NCBI GenBank assembly: GCA_049423065.1
Contig: JBMSQB010000003.1
Span: forward strand, 72,408-136,407
Length of the DNA stretch: 64,000 bases
Source: SYIM01 sp041182885
GTDB taxonomy: Bacteria > Pseudomonadota > Gammaproteobacteria > Burkholderiales > Burkholderiaceae_E
Reading direction: 5' to 3'
The first letter of the stretch is position 1. The number at the start of each line of letters is the position of its first letter. Below the pieces are notes generated by a model that did no database searches, was not told the origin of the DNA, and worked only from the letters and a program-made list of their open reading frames with translations. A program made the translations under genes and the position numbers. Below are positions 17,585 to 26,651 of the stretch, piece after piece.

Positions 17585-19288
17585 TTATAGCCCGGTCTCC
17601 TCCTCGCACTCCTCGATCACCAGCTGAAGCGATCGCATGCCCCGGTACTCGTTGACCGACAACCGGTAGGCGAGGAGCGGAGCGGCGGGCAGGGGCTGGT
17701 CGCGGCCGAAGGCAATCGCATCGAAGCGGCGCCGGCCGGCCATCAGCTCGAGTTTGAGATGACGCTCGCCCACGATCCGCTGGCCGAGTACGCGAAAACG
17801 CCAGGCGAAGATGGGTTCGGGAAACCCCTGCCCCCAGACCTGTCTGCCAAGCGCCTCGGCAATTTCCAGGCTCGCCTCGCCCGGGTCGAGCTCCCCGTCG
17901 GCAATCAGTTCGGGTTGCAGGCACTCGGGGTCGGCAGTGTCAACGAGGACCTGCTCAAGCGTCTGCGCGAAAGCGTTGACCGAATCGCCTGACAGGCTCA
18001 GCCCGGCCGCCATCGCATGGCCGCCGAAACGGCTGATCAGATGGGGCATGCGTTTACTCACGAGATCGAGGGCGTCGCGAAGATGGATGCCGGGAACAGA
18101 CCGCCCCGAACCCCGCCAGCCCGATCGGTCAGCGCTGGGCGCAAACGCGAACGCCGGGCGCCCAAAGCGATTCTTGAGTTGCCCCGCCACCAGGCCGATC
18201 ACGCCTTCATGCCAGCTCGGGTCATGAACAACGATGCTGCAGGCATTGTCCGGCGGCGCGCCGACACTGGCGATGGCCTGTTCGCGCATGGTTTGCTCGA
18301 GCTCGCGGCGGTCGCGATTGATGGCGTCGAGTTCCTGCGCCCGCTGCGCAGCCTCGACTGGATCGTCTGTCAGAAGGCAGGCAATGCCGAGCGAGATATC
18401 GGCAAGGCGGCCGGCCGCGTTGATTCGTGGCCCCACCACAAAACCGAGGTCGCTGCTCGTGGCCGACCGAGGATCACGCCCGGCCTGTGCAAACAAGGCG
18501 GCGATACCGGCGCAGGCCTGGCCTGCGCGAATGCGGCGCAGACCGGCATGCACCAGACGGCGATTGTTCTCATCGAGCCGCACGACGTCAGCGATGCTGC
18601 CCAGTGCCACGAGATCGAGGAGTGTCTGAAGCGGTGCCTGTGCGGCTCGCGAATGGGGTGCATGGTCCCGGTGGCGCGCGCGCAAGGCTGCGAGCACATA
18701 GAACATCACCCCGACGCCAGCCAGATTCTTGCTGGGAAACGCGCATCCCGGCTGATTCGGGTTGACGATGGCTGCAGCGCTTGGGAGCGTATCGGCAGGC
18801 AGATGGTGGTCGGTGACGAGCACCTGAAGCCCCGCTGCGTTGGCCGCCTGAATGCCCTCATGACTGGCGATGCCGTTGTCCACGGTCACCAGTAGCGCGG
18901 GGCGGCCGAGTCGCGGGTGCTTGAGTGCGAGTTCAACGATGGGCGGCGTCAGGCCATACCCGTGCACCAGGCGATTCGGCACCAGGTAATCAACCTGTGC
19001 GCCCATCATCCTGAGTCCGCGCACGGCCACGGCACACGCCGTGGCACCGTCGCAGTCGTAGTCGGCGATGATCAGGATTTTCTGATCGCCCGCAATGGCC
19101 TGGGTCAGCAGACTGACCGCATCTCCGATGCCCTTCAGGGCGGTGGGGGGCAGCATCCCGTCAAGCGTGTCCCCCAGCATGGACATGTCGCTAACCCCTC
19201 GGGCCGCATAGACGCGTGCGAGAAGCGGCGGCATGCCCTGCGCGGTGAGCCTTGACAGGCTGGGAGGGTGAACCTCGCGATGCTTCAT
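17585..19288 (-). CDS. recJ: Single-stranded-DNA-specific 5'-3' exonuclease RecJ
   Basis: 567 residues. RecJ degrades 5' single strands during RecFOR recombination, mismatch repair and base excision repair. DHH-superfamily motifs are present: ILIIADYDCDGATACAV, the DHH box in VLVTDHHLPADT, and NPNQPGC. GFVVGPRINAAGRLADI and the DHHA1 part with SGWRGSGRSVPGIHLRDAL and FGGHAMAAGLSL complete the enzyme. It is upstream of prfB and 12 bases after the RpfE-like gene, on the same strand. Confidence 0.95.
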   Translation of the reverse strand: MKHREVHPPSLSRLTAQGMPPLLARVYAARGVSDMSMLGDTLDGMLPPTALKGIGDAVSLLTQAIAGDQKILIIADYDCDGATACAVAVRGLRMMGAQVDYLVPNRLVHGYGLTPPIVELALKHPRLGRPALLVTVDNGIASHEGIQAANAAGLQVLVTDHHLPADTLPSAAAIVNPNQPGCAFPSKNLAGVGVMFYVLAALRARHRDHAPHSRAAQAPLQTLLDLVALGSIADVVRLDENNRRLVHAGLRRIRAGQACAGIAALFAQAGRDPRSATSSDLGFVVGPRINAAGRLADISLGIACLLTDDPVEAAQRAQELDAINRDRRELEQTMREQAIASVGAPPDNACSIVVHDPSWHEGVIGLVAGQLKNRFGRPAFAFAPSADRSGWRGSGRSVPGIHLRDALDLVSKRMPHLISRFGGHAMAAGLSLSGDSVNAFAQTLEQVLVDTADPECLQPELIADGELDPGEASLEIAEALGRQVWGQGFPEPIFAWRFRVLGQRIVGERHLKLELMAGRRRFDAIAFGRDQPLPAAPLLAYRLSVNEYRGMRSLQLVIEECEEETGL

Positions 19289-19300
19289 GACGCGATGGCT

Positions 19301-20404
19301 TCAGGCGGGCGGGGCGGATTCGACGAACCAGCTCGCAGGCGCGGTCCGTCGCCAGATGCGCCAGGCGGGAAGGCGGGGCAGGGCGAGGATGTGTGCCGAG
19401 CACTCTCCCGTAAGCACCAGCACGGCTCCCTGCCACCACTTCGCACCATTCTGGGCGGTGGTGTACAGAAACCATTCCTCGAACCGACGCCAGCCATCCT
19501 CCCAGGCCTGATCGGACCCGCTTGCGACTGCTTCCCGCCAGAACGGCGCATCCAGCAAAACATTCTGGTCGCGAGCAACCGGTGGCAGCGGCGTGTCAGT
19601 CACGCCGGGCAGAAGCTTCGCGCCGCTTGCGTATGCAAGTCCGACCAGAACCGGATCCGCGCTGGCGACCAGGTCAAAGGCGGGCGGCAACCCATCCGGA
19701 ACCACGCCTTCCAGCCAGAGCGCGTTGACCGGCTTGAGCCCGGCAGCCTCGCGCTCGGCGTTGATCGGGTGTGTATGCCAGAGCATCTGCACTTCGTTCA
19801 TCAGCCTGCGCCAGGCGCGCGCGCTGGGTCCGCGCGGCAGCCAGAGATCGATGTTGCGCCCGCTTGCGCGCGTCGATGAAGCGCCGCGCAACTGGCCAAA
19901 GCCCGTGCGCTCTGGGTGAGGCTCGGTGATTTCCCACAGGCAGGGTGACAGAAAGCGTAGCCCGATCGGCTCCGGGGCGAGCCAGTCGGCTGCCGCGATG
20001 AAGAGCGCCTTCGCATGCTCATCGCTGAGCCCGAGATGGGCAGGAGGCTCGAGGACCAGATGATCAAGCCCTGCGTGCAAATGAACAGGCCGAAGGATCA
20101 GCGCGCCGGGCGTGGCGCCCGCCACATGGCCAGCGGCGGCTGCGGCGCTGGCGCTTTGAGCCAATGAAAACCGCTCGCGAAGCCATGCCTCCTCGCCCGA
20201 CTCGATCGGAAGCGCCTCGCCTGCCGCGACTGGCGCCCGAACAATGGACGGGGTGCCAGCCCGCGCGAAAAATCGCATGGCAGCGGGGGCCGGCGGCCGC
20301 CGCGTGGCCAATGATCCAGCTGCGCGGCTGGGGTCGGCCGAGTGAGGGGAGGATGCCGACGCGAAAGAGTTGAGCGCGCCAGCGCAGAGGACGGTCAATG
20401 CCAC
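19301..20404 (-). CDS. RpfE/COG4255-like protein of unknown function, encoded next to recJ
   Basis: 367 residues from a GTG at 20404. I recognise the overall pattern of the COG4255 family, variously named RpfE or phosphoglycerate-mutase-like, mainly from the segments HLGLSDEHAKALFIAAADWL, LWLPRGPSARAWRRLMNEVQ, MLWHTHPINAEREAAGL and VNALWLEGVV, and from the neighbour recJ, as in the Xanthomonas rpf region. No enzyme activity can be read from it. The central segment between residues 80 and 110 is Ala-rich. The GTG start overlaps the divergent lolC start by 7 bases; an in-frame ATG at 20278 is the alternative. The start at 20404 gives LTVLCAGAL, which fits the family's N-terminal strand better. 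Confidence 0.6.
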   Translation of the reverse strand: MALTVLCAGALNSFASASSPHSADPSRAAGSLATRRPPAPAAMRFFARAGTPSIVRAPVAAGEALPIESGEEAWLRERFSLAQSASAAAAAGHVAGATPGALILRPVHLHAGLDHLVLEPPAHLGLSDEHAKALFIAAADWLAPEPIGLRFLSPCLWEITEPHPERTGFGQLRGASSTRASGRNIDLWLPRGPSARAWRRLMNEVQMLWHTHPINAEREAAGLKPVNALWLEGVVPDGLPPAFDLVASADPVLVGLAYASGAKLLPGVTDTPLPPVARDQNVLLDAPFWREAVASGSDQAWEDGWRRFEEWFLYTTAQNGAKWWQGAVLVLTGECSAHILALPRLPAWRIWRRTAPASWFVESAPPA

Positions 20405-21693
20405 GCGGCGATTCTATGGCAAACTCCCCCGCGCCGATGCAAGTCCCCTTTGAACTCTCGATTGGTCTTCGCTACACGCGCGCCGGACGCCGCTCCGGCA
20501 GGCGCAATGGATTCATATCGTTCATTTCTGCGCTGTCGGTGGCCGGCATCGCGTTGGGGGTGGCGGCCCTGATCACCGTCCTGTCGGTGATGAACGGCTT
20601 CCAGAAGGAAGTCCGTGACCGGATGCTGGGGGTGCTCTCCCACATCGAAATTCTGGCGGGACGCGCCCCCATTCTTGACTGGCGCCCGGTGCTTGCCGAG
20701 GCGCGCAGACATCCGCAAGTGGTCGACGGCGCGCCGTTTGTGGCCGGACAGGCCATGCTGTCGCGCGACGGCACCATGCGAGGGGTCATGGTTCGCGGGA
20801 TCGATCCCTCGCTTGAGGCGCGTGTGGCCGAGTTCGCGTCGCGGATGAACCGGGGCTCGCTCGAGCAGCTGGTGGGCGGGCAGTTCAACATCGCGGTGGG
20901 GCGCGAGCTCGCGTCGCAGTGGCTGGTCGCACTGGGTGATCGCATCACCCTCATCGCGCCGCAGGGAACCGCCACGCCAGCGGGCGTGATGCCGCGCCTT
21001 CGGCAGTTCACCGTTGTGGCGATCTTTGACTCAGGACACTACGAATACGACAGCAGCCTCGTGTTGATGCATCACGATGACGCAGCCCGGTTGTTCCGCG
21101 TCGAGGGAGTAAGTGGCGTACGCCTGATGACCCGCGACATGATGGGCGCGCCTGCGGTGGCGCGTGATCTGGCGCGCGCACTGCCGGCCGACCTGCTGGT
21201 TCGGGATTGGTCGTCGGAGAACCGCAACTGGTTTGCGGCGGTGCAGATCGAGAAGCGGATGATGTTCGTGATCCTCACGCTCATCATTGCGGTGGCAGCC
21301 TTCAATCTTGTGTCCATGCTGGTGATGACGGTGACCGACAAGCAGGCAGACATCGCGATTCTGCGAACGCTTGGCGCCACCCCCGGGGCGATCATGCGGA
21401 TATTCATGATTCAGGGCTCGACTGTTGGTCTGCTGGGCACGTTTCTCGGACTGTCCCTGGGCACGCTCCTCGCGCTCAACGTGGGTCCGGTGGTGGCAGC
21501 CCTCGAGCGCTGGTTTTCCCTGCAGGTGCTGCCCAAGGGGATCTACTTCATCGACTACCTGCCAAGCGACCTGCACGCCGCCGATGTGCTCACCATCGGT
21601 CTCACCTCATGCGCCATGGCGTTGATCGCCACCATTTATCCCAGCCTTCGTGCCGCAGCGGTCAAGCCCGCTGAGGCGCTGCGCTACGAGTAG
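20398..21693 (+). CDS. lolC: Lipoprotein-releasing ABC transporter permease (LolC/LolE type)
   Basis: 431 residues. With LolD it extracts outer-membrane lipoproteins from the inner membrane and hands them to LolA. One membrane segment near residue 45-65 (FISALSVAGIALGVAALITVLSV) is followed by a long periplasmic domain. Three further segments follow, starting at MMFVILTLIIAVAAFNLVSM, and the C-terminal ALIATIYPSLRAAAVKPAEALRYE is typical of FtsX-fold permeases. GAGGA at 20387-20391 supports the ATG at 20398; Met 7 (20416) and Met 14 (20437) are alternatives. Only one permease gene is present, so it probably forms a homodimer (LolF-like) rather than LolC-LolE. Confidence 0.9.
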   Translation: MPRGDSMANSPAPMQVPFELSIGLRYTRAGRRSGRRNGFISFISALSVAGIALGVAALITVLSVMNGFQKEVRDRMLGVLSHIEILAGRAPILDWRPVLAEARRHPQVVDGAPFVAGQAMLSRDGTMRGVMVRGIDPSLEARVAEFASRMNRGSLEQLVGGQFNIAVGRELASQWLVALGDRITLIAPQGTATPAGVMPRLRQFTVVAIFDSGHYEYDSSLVLMHHDDAARLFRVEGVSGVRLMTRDMMGAPAVARDLARALPADLLVRDWSSENRNWFAAVQIEKRMMFVILTLIIAVAAFNLVSMLVMTVTDKQADIAILRTLGATPGAIMRIFMIQGSTVGLLGTFLGLSLGTLLALNVGPVVAALERWFSLQVLPKGIYFIDYLPSDLHAADVLTIGLTSCAMALIATIYPSLRAAAVKPAEALRYE

Positions 21694-21706
21694 GCACGCG
21701 CCCGCC

Positions 21707-22390
21707 ATGACGCACCCGGTACTCGACTGCGCTGCGGTGGGCCGTGTCTACTCAAGCGGCAGCTCCACCCTCAGGGTCCTGAGTGCGGTAGACCTCTCGG
21801 TTCAGGCGGGTGAACAGATCGCGATCGTGGGGGCATCGGGAAGTGGCAAGAGCACCTTGCTCCACTTGCTCGGAGGCCTTGATACACCAGACGAAGGCGT
21901 CGTTCACTGGGGCGGCGTGGCGATCGCACCGCTCTCGGCATCGGCGCTGGGGGCGCTGCGCAATCGCATGCTCGGCTTTGTCTACCAGTTTCATCACCTG
22001 CTGCCCGAGTTCAGCGCGCTCGAGAATGTGGCGATGCCGCTCAGGGTAAGGCGGCTGCCCGCGCGCGAGGCCGAAGAGGCTGCCCGGGCGATGCTTGCGC
22101 GGGTCGGGCTCGCCGAGCGGCTGGCTCATCGACCCGGGCAGCTCTCCGGGGGCGAGCGGCAGAGGGTGGCGCTTGCCCGGGCCCTCGTTACCGCACCGTC
22201 GTGCGTGCTGGCCGATGAACCGACGGGCAATCTTGATCGCAGCACCGCGCGCCGGATGTTCGATCTGATCGGCGAGTTGCGGCGTGAGCTTGGCACCGCC
22301 TTCGTCATCGTCACGCATGACGAAGAGCTGGCTGCGCGGGCCGATCGTGTGCTCGCCCTGAGCGATGGGCGGCTGGTGGCAAGACGCTGA
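21707..22390 (+). CDS. lolD: Lipoprotein-releasing system ATP-binding protein LolD
   Basis: 227 residues. LolD is the ATPase of the lipoprotein release complex. Walker A is GASGSGKSTLLHLLGG, the signature is QLSGGERQRVALARAL and Walker B is CVLADEPTGNLDRST. The YQFHHLLPEFSALENVAMPL segment is characteristic of LolD. I chose the ATG at 21707 (MTHPVLDCAAVGRVY); the frame is open further upstream within lolC. It follows lolC after 13 bases. Confidence 0.95.
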   Translation: MTHPVLDCAAVGRVYSSGSSTLRVLSAVDLSVQAGEQIAIVGASGSGKSTLLHLLGGLDTPDEGVVHWGGVAIAPLSASALGALRNRMLGFVYQFHHLLPEFSALENVAMPLRVRRLPAREAEEAARAMLARVGLAERLAHRPGQLSGGERQRVALARALVTAPSCVLADEPTGNLDRSTARRMFDLIGELRRELGTAFVIVTHDEELAARADRVLALSDGRLVARR

Positions 22391-22400
22391 GCGGCCGCGC

Positions 22401-23231
22401 ATGCTCATCGATACGCATTGTCATCTCGATGCCGCCGAATTTGGCGTGGACCGCGAGTCGGTGATCCGGCAGGCGCACGCTGCGGGTGTTGGCGTGATGG
22501 TGCTGCCCGCGGTTCAAGTGGCCGCCTTCGAGCCCTTGCGTGCGCTCTGCCGCGAGCATGTCGGACTGGTGTACGCGCTCGGCATTCACCCCATGCTGGT
22601 CGATCAGGCCCATGATGATGATCTCGAGCACTTGCGCAAGGCCCTGCGCGCGTGCCGTGATGATCCCGCGCTGGTGGCGGTTGGCGAAATCGGTCTCGAT
22701 CACTTTGTTCCAGGGCTCGACAGGGCCCGGCAATCGCGTTTTTTTTCGGCGCAGCTGAAGCTCGCGCGGGAGTTCGATCTGCCGGTTGTTCTGCATGTCC
22801 GACAGGCTCAGGACCAGGTGTTGAAGCACCTCAGGCAGGCCGGCGTGACGCGCGGCATCGCGCATGCATTCAATGGCAGTTCACAGCAGGCAGCTGCGTT
22901 TCTGCGCCAGGGTTGTGTGCTCGGGTTTGGCGGGGCGATGACCTTTGAGCGCGCCCTTCGTATCCGCCGGCTGGCGCGCGAACTTCCGCCTGAGGCGCTG
23001 GTGCTTGAGACCGATGCACCCGATATTTCGCCAGCCTGGCTGCATCCTGGACGAAACGCTCCCGCCGAGATCGCGCGCATCGCAGAGACGCTCGCTGGCC
23101 TGCGCGGCTGCAGTGGCGAGGAAGTGGCGCGTCTGACCACAGCCAATGCCGTCCGTGCGTTGCCGCGACTCGCGTACTGGTGCGAAGTGGGAGCGCACGC
23201 CGGATCCTCGGCTGCCAGCCATCCGACCTAG
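22401..23231 (+). CDS. TatD family metal-dependent hydrolase (DNase)
   Basis: 276 residues. TatD-family proteins are Mg-dependent nucleases of the amidohydrolase fold with roles in DNA repair or quality control. Metal ligands are visible: MLIDTHCHLD at the N-terminus, AVGEIGLDHF, LHVRQAQDQ, GIAHAFNGS and LETDAPDISP. The ATG at 22401 gives the family start directly. It lies ten bases after lolD, in a run of plus-strand genes. Which TatD paralogue (TatD, YcfH, YjjV) it represents cannot be told; the lolD neighbourhood favours the YcfH type. Confidence 0.9.
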   Translation: MLIDTHCHLDAAEFGVDRESVIRQAHAAGVGVMVLPAVQVAAFEPLRALCREHVGLVYALGIHPMLVDQAHDDDLEHLRKALRACRDDPALVAVGEIGLDHFVPGLDRARQSRFFSAQLKLAREFDLPVVLHVRQAQDQVLKHLRQAGVTRGIAHAFNGSSQQAAAFLRQGCVLGFGGAMTFERALRIRRLARELPPEALVLETDAPDISPAWLHPGRNAPAEIARIAETLAGLRGCSGEEVARLTTANAVRALPRLAYWCEVGAHAGSSAASHPT

Positions 23232-23287
23232 CGCCCCAGGGTGAGCGCCTTGCGGGTTGGCGTATCGTCCAGCAGCAAGATGGCGCG

Positions 23288-25780
23288 ATGCAAATTTTTG
23301 CGCGACTGCGCGGATTTCCCCCTCCACCCCCAGCCTCGGCCTTCGTTGTCGGCTGTCTCGCACTTCAGCAGTGGAGCGTGCTGCCGTCAGCGCAAGTCAT
23401 CCTCGGCGTCGCATTTGGCTGCTGCGTCGGGGCGCTGCTCTGGCGTCGCGCTGCATGGGGTGGCTGGCTCATTACCGCAGTCATCGGCTTTTGCTGGGCG
23501 GCCTGGCTGGCCACGGATGCGCTTCAGTCGCGCATCCCTCCATCGCTTGAGGGCCGTGATCTGTTGCTCGAGGGCTATGTCGACGAATTGCCCTTGCGCT
23601 CTTCGCAGGGGCTGAGGTTTGGTTTCCATGTAACGGGTTGTGCCCAACCCGAACCCGATTGCCCCATCGGTCGCCGAATCCGGCTCGGCTGGTCAGGCAG
23701 TTTTTCGCGTGGCGCGGTGCCCCCTGATGAGGCAAGTCCGCCAGTCGCCCTCGCGCCCGGTGAACGCTGGCAGCTCCATGTCCGGTTGAAGCAGCCGGCG
23801 GCCACCGTCAATCCCGGTCTGTTTGATGCCGAATTGCGAATGCTCCAGGAGGGTGTGGCCGCACTTGGCTACGTAAGAAAGCCCAGGGCAGGTGAGCCCT
23901 CGAATCAACGCCTGGAAGGCTGGCACATGAGCCTCCGAACACTGTTCGAGGCTGCGCGGGCGGCGGGGCTCGCTGCGCTCGACAGCGCATTGAGCGCACA
24001 GCGCGTTGATGCCAGCGGGGTGCTGCTCGCGCTCGCATACGGTGATCAGGCAGCCATCTCCGCGAGCGACTGGGACGTCTTCAACCGCACTGGCGTCGCG
24101 CATCTCATGAGCATCTCGGGTCTTCACATCACCATGCTGGCCGCGATCGCCGGCGGACTGGGGCGCCGGATGCTGCAACGTCGCTGGGTTGCGCGCTCGG
24201 GTCTCCTGTTGCGCGTGCCCGCGCAGCGTCTGCAGTGGTGTTTTGCAATAACGGTGGCCTTCCTCTACTCGGGGCTTGCCGGTTGGGGAATTCCGGCTCA
24301 GCGTACCTGCTGGATGCTTGCCGTAGCGGGTTGGGCGCTGGCAAGTGGCCGCAGCCGCTCGCTCGCACGCATCCTGAGTCTGGCAGCGGCGGTGGTGTGC
24401 GTGTTCGACCCCTGGGCACCGCTTGCGGCCGGCTTCTGGCTGTCGTTTGCCGCGGTCGCAGCGATCGTGCTCCATGCCAGTGTGGTCCGTGCGAGCCCGC
24501 CACGCGCGGCAAGCGCCCGCCTCTCCGCCCTCCGTCGCGCGCTGCGCGAGGCGGTCCAGAGCCAGTGGGCAGCAACCCTGTCGCTTCTGCCGCTCGGTGC
24601 GCTGTTCTTTTCGACCCTGTCCCTGATCGGTCCGCTCGCCAATGCCTGGGCGGTGCCGCTGGTATCTGGGCTGGTGACGCCGGCAGTGCTGCTGCTGAGC
24701 GCGCTCGCTCTGACCTTGCCCGCGGTGGCCGAGTGGCTCGCACCGGTCATCGCTGTCCCCACCGGCTGGATGCTGGATGCGCTGAGGGTCATGGCATCCT
24801 GGCCCGGCGGCGCCGTGGTGCTGGCGCGTCCCGACCCGCTGTCATTGGTACTCGCTGCGGTCGCTGTGGCGGTGCTGCTTGCACCCAGGCCGGTGCCAGT
24901 CCGGGCGCTCTGGGCACTGGGCTTGCTGCCGCTTTTCGCAAGGGGGCCCGAACCGGTTCCGGCCGCGGGTTTCAGGCTCAGTGCGCTCGATATCGGTCAG
25001 GGCATGGCAGTGCTCGTGGAGGCAGGCGGCAAGCGGCTGCTGTACGACACTGGCCCCGGATGGGAGGCGGGGGCAGATGCCGGGGCGCGGGTGGTTGTGC
25101 CATGGCTTCGAAGTCGGGGAATCTCCTCTCTCGATGCGCTGGTGATTTCTCACGCCGACATCGATCACTCGGGAGGCGCTGCGAGCGTGCTCAGGCTTGC
25201 GGGCGCCAGGCGTGTGTTCAGCTCGGTTCCGCAGGGGCATCGCCTGCTTGCCGGCGTGTCTCAGCACACGCCATGCCGCCGGGGCGATGCCTGGCAGTGG
25301 GGGGAGGTTCGATTCGAGTTCCTTCATCCAGGCCCGGAGTTTCCACCGGGCGCGGCGCGCTCGCCCACCAATGCGCTCAGCTGCGTGCTGAAAATCGAGT
25401 CTCCTGCCGGGTCAGCCTTGCTCGCGGGCGATATCGAGGCGCGCCAGGAAAATGACCTGGTTGCGCGGCTGGGCGATCGCCTGAAAAGCAATCTGCTGCT
25501 GGCCCCGCACCATGGAAGCAACACGTCCTCTTCGCCGTTGTTCCTTGCTGCCGTCAGCCCCAGCGTGGCGATCTTTCAGGTGGGCTATCGGAACCGGTTT
25601 CGCCACCCCACGCCGCGCGTGCTCGCCCGCTACCAGGACGCGGGCGTTGAGATTCTCAGAACCGACCACCACGGCGCACTCACCGTGCAGGCCGGTCAGG
25701 CAGGCGGTCCGTGGCTGATCGAGCGCGCCCGCGATACACCTGCACGATACTGGCGGGTGCGAACGGGCGAGAGCAACTGA
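23288..25780 (+). CDS. comEC: DNA internalization-related competence protein ComEC/Rec2
   Basis: About 830 residues. ComEC forms the inner-membrane channel for incoming single-stranded DNA in natural transformation. Residues about 1-230 hold an N-terminal membrane and OB-type region (DUF4131). The competence domain follows (VLLALAYGDQAAISASDWDVFNRTGVAHLMSISGLHITM, read in two parts, then several membrane spans). The C-terminal 250 residues are a metallo-beta-lactamase fold with SHADIDHSGGA and LLAPHHGSN. The ATG at 23288 (MQIFARLRGFPPP) is preferred over the extension to 23180, which would overlap tatD. A functional uptake system would also need type IV pili and ComEA, which are not in the window. 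Confidence 0.93.
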   Translation: MQIFARLRGFPPPPPASAFVVGCLALQQWSVLPSAQVILGVAFGCCVGALLWRRAAWGGWLITAVIGFCWAAWLATDALQSRIPPSLEGRDLLLEGYVDELPLRSSQGLRFGFHVTGCAQPEPDCPIGRRIRLGWSGSFSRGAVPPDEASPPVALAPGERWQLHVRLKQPAATVNPGLFDAELRMLQEGVAALGYVRKPRAGEPSNQRLEGWHMSLRTLFEAARAAGLAALDSALSAQRVDASGVLLALAYGDQAAISASDWDVFNRTGVAHLMSISGLHITMLAAIAGGLGRRMLQRRWVARSGLLLRVPAQRLQWCFAITVAFLYSGLAGWGIPAQRTCWMLAVAGWALASGRSRSLARILSLAAAVVCVFDPWAPLAAGFWLSFAAVAAIVLHASVVRASPPRAASARLSALRRALREAVQSQWAATLSLLPLGALFFSTLSLIGPLANAWAVPLVSGLVTPAVLLLSALALTLPAVAEWLAPVIAVPTGWMLDALRVMASWPGGAVVLARPDPLSLVLAAVAVAVLLAPRPVPVRALWALGLLPLFARGPEPVPAAGFRLSALDIGQGMAVLVEAGGKRLLYDTGPGWEAGADAGARVVVPWLRSRGISSLDALVISHADIDHSGGAASVLRLAGARRVFSSVPQGHRLLAGVSQHTPCRRGDAWQWGEVRFEFLHPGPEFPPGAARSPTNALSCVLKIESPAGSALLAGDIEARQENDLVARLGDRLKSNLLLAPHHGSNTSSSPLFLAAVSPSVAIFQVGYRNRFRHPTPRVLARYQDAGVEILRTDHHGALTVQAGQAGGPWLIERARDTPARYWRVRTGESN

Positions 25781-25783
25781 TGC

Positions 25784-26566
25784 TTATTGCGCCGTCCATC
25801 CGCCGTCAATCGACCACGCAGCGCCCCGCACCTGATCAGCGGCAGGCGAGCACAGGAACACCGCAAGCTCGCCGAGTTGCTCGGGTGTGACGAACTCGAG
25901 GCTGGGCTGCTTCTCGCCGAGCAGCGCAAGGCGGGCCGCCTCGGGCGAAACGCCTGTCTGAGCGGCGCGCGCGTCAATCTGCTTCTGCACCAGGGCCGTC
26001 AATACCCAGCCCGGGCAGATGGCGTTGCAGGTGATGCCCGTGCGCGCGGTTTCGAGCGCGACGACCTTGGTGAGTCCGACGATGCCATGCTTGGCAGCCA
26101 CATAGGCGGCTTTCTCAGCCGAGGCGACCAGGCCATGCGCCGACGCGATATTGATGATCCGACCCCAATTGCGGGCCCGCATGCCGGGAATGGCACAGCG
26201 CGTGGTGTGAAATGCGGACGACAGGTTGAGTGCAATGACCGCATCCCAGCGTTCGACCGGAAACGATTCGATCGGCGACACATGCTGGATGCCCGCATTG
26301 TTCACAAGAATGTCAACGCCGCCGTGCGCTGCGCCAATGCGCGCCATCATGGCGTCGATCTCCGCGGCACGCGTGAGATCGGCCGATTCGTAATGCACTT
26401 TCACGCCATGCTCGGTGGCGAGAGCAGCCTGCAGTCGTGCAATCTCGGAGGGGTCGCCAAATCCGTTCAGTACCAGGTCGGCGCCCTGCCTGGCGAGTGC
26501 CCGGGCGATGCCCAGTCCGATCCCGCTCGTTGACCCGGTGACCAGCGCGAGTTTTCCCTTCAGCAT
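25784..26566 (-). CDS. bdhA: 3-hydroxybutyrate dehydrogenase (SDR family)
   Basis: 260 residues. It oxidises (R)-3-hydroxybutyrate to acetoacetate with NAD+, a step in polyhydroxybutyrate use. The cofactor motif is TGSTSGIGLGIA, then NNAGIQHVSPIE, the catalytic Ser in INIASAHGLVAS and the YVAAK Tyr-Lys pair. GITCNAICPGWVLTALV and the QPSLEFVTPEQLGELAVFLC stretch are typical of BdhA. The ATG at 26566 has GGAGGA about 8 bases upstream; the extension to 26629 is discarded. It is convergent with comEC, leaving three bases between the stops. Confidence 0.88.
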   Translation of the reverse strand: MLKGKLALVTGSTSGIGLGIARALARQGADLVLNGFGDPSEIARLQAALATEHGVKVHYESADLTRAAEIDAMMARIGAAHGGVDILVNNAGIQHVSPIESFPVERWDAVIALNLSSAFHTTRCAIPGMRARNWGRIINIASAHGLVASAEKAAYVAAKHGIVGLTKVVALETARTGITCNAICPGWVLTALVQKQIDARAAQTGVSPEAARLALLGEKQPSLEFVTPEQLGELAVFLCSPAADQVRGAAWSIDGGWTAQ

Positions 26567-26651
26567 TGCCTTGTCCTCCAGACGGTAAGATTCGCGCTGG
26601 ATTGTACGGCGGTGGCATGCACCGTCCAAACCCTACCGGTCTTTCTCATTC

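Noticed and set aside
17469..17924. Minus-strand frame ending in MEAERLNQLESLLSDLARRV and adjoining residues
   Set aside because: Only the last 27 codons, from 17552, are translated, as the first frame of prfB. The part upstream lies inside recJ.
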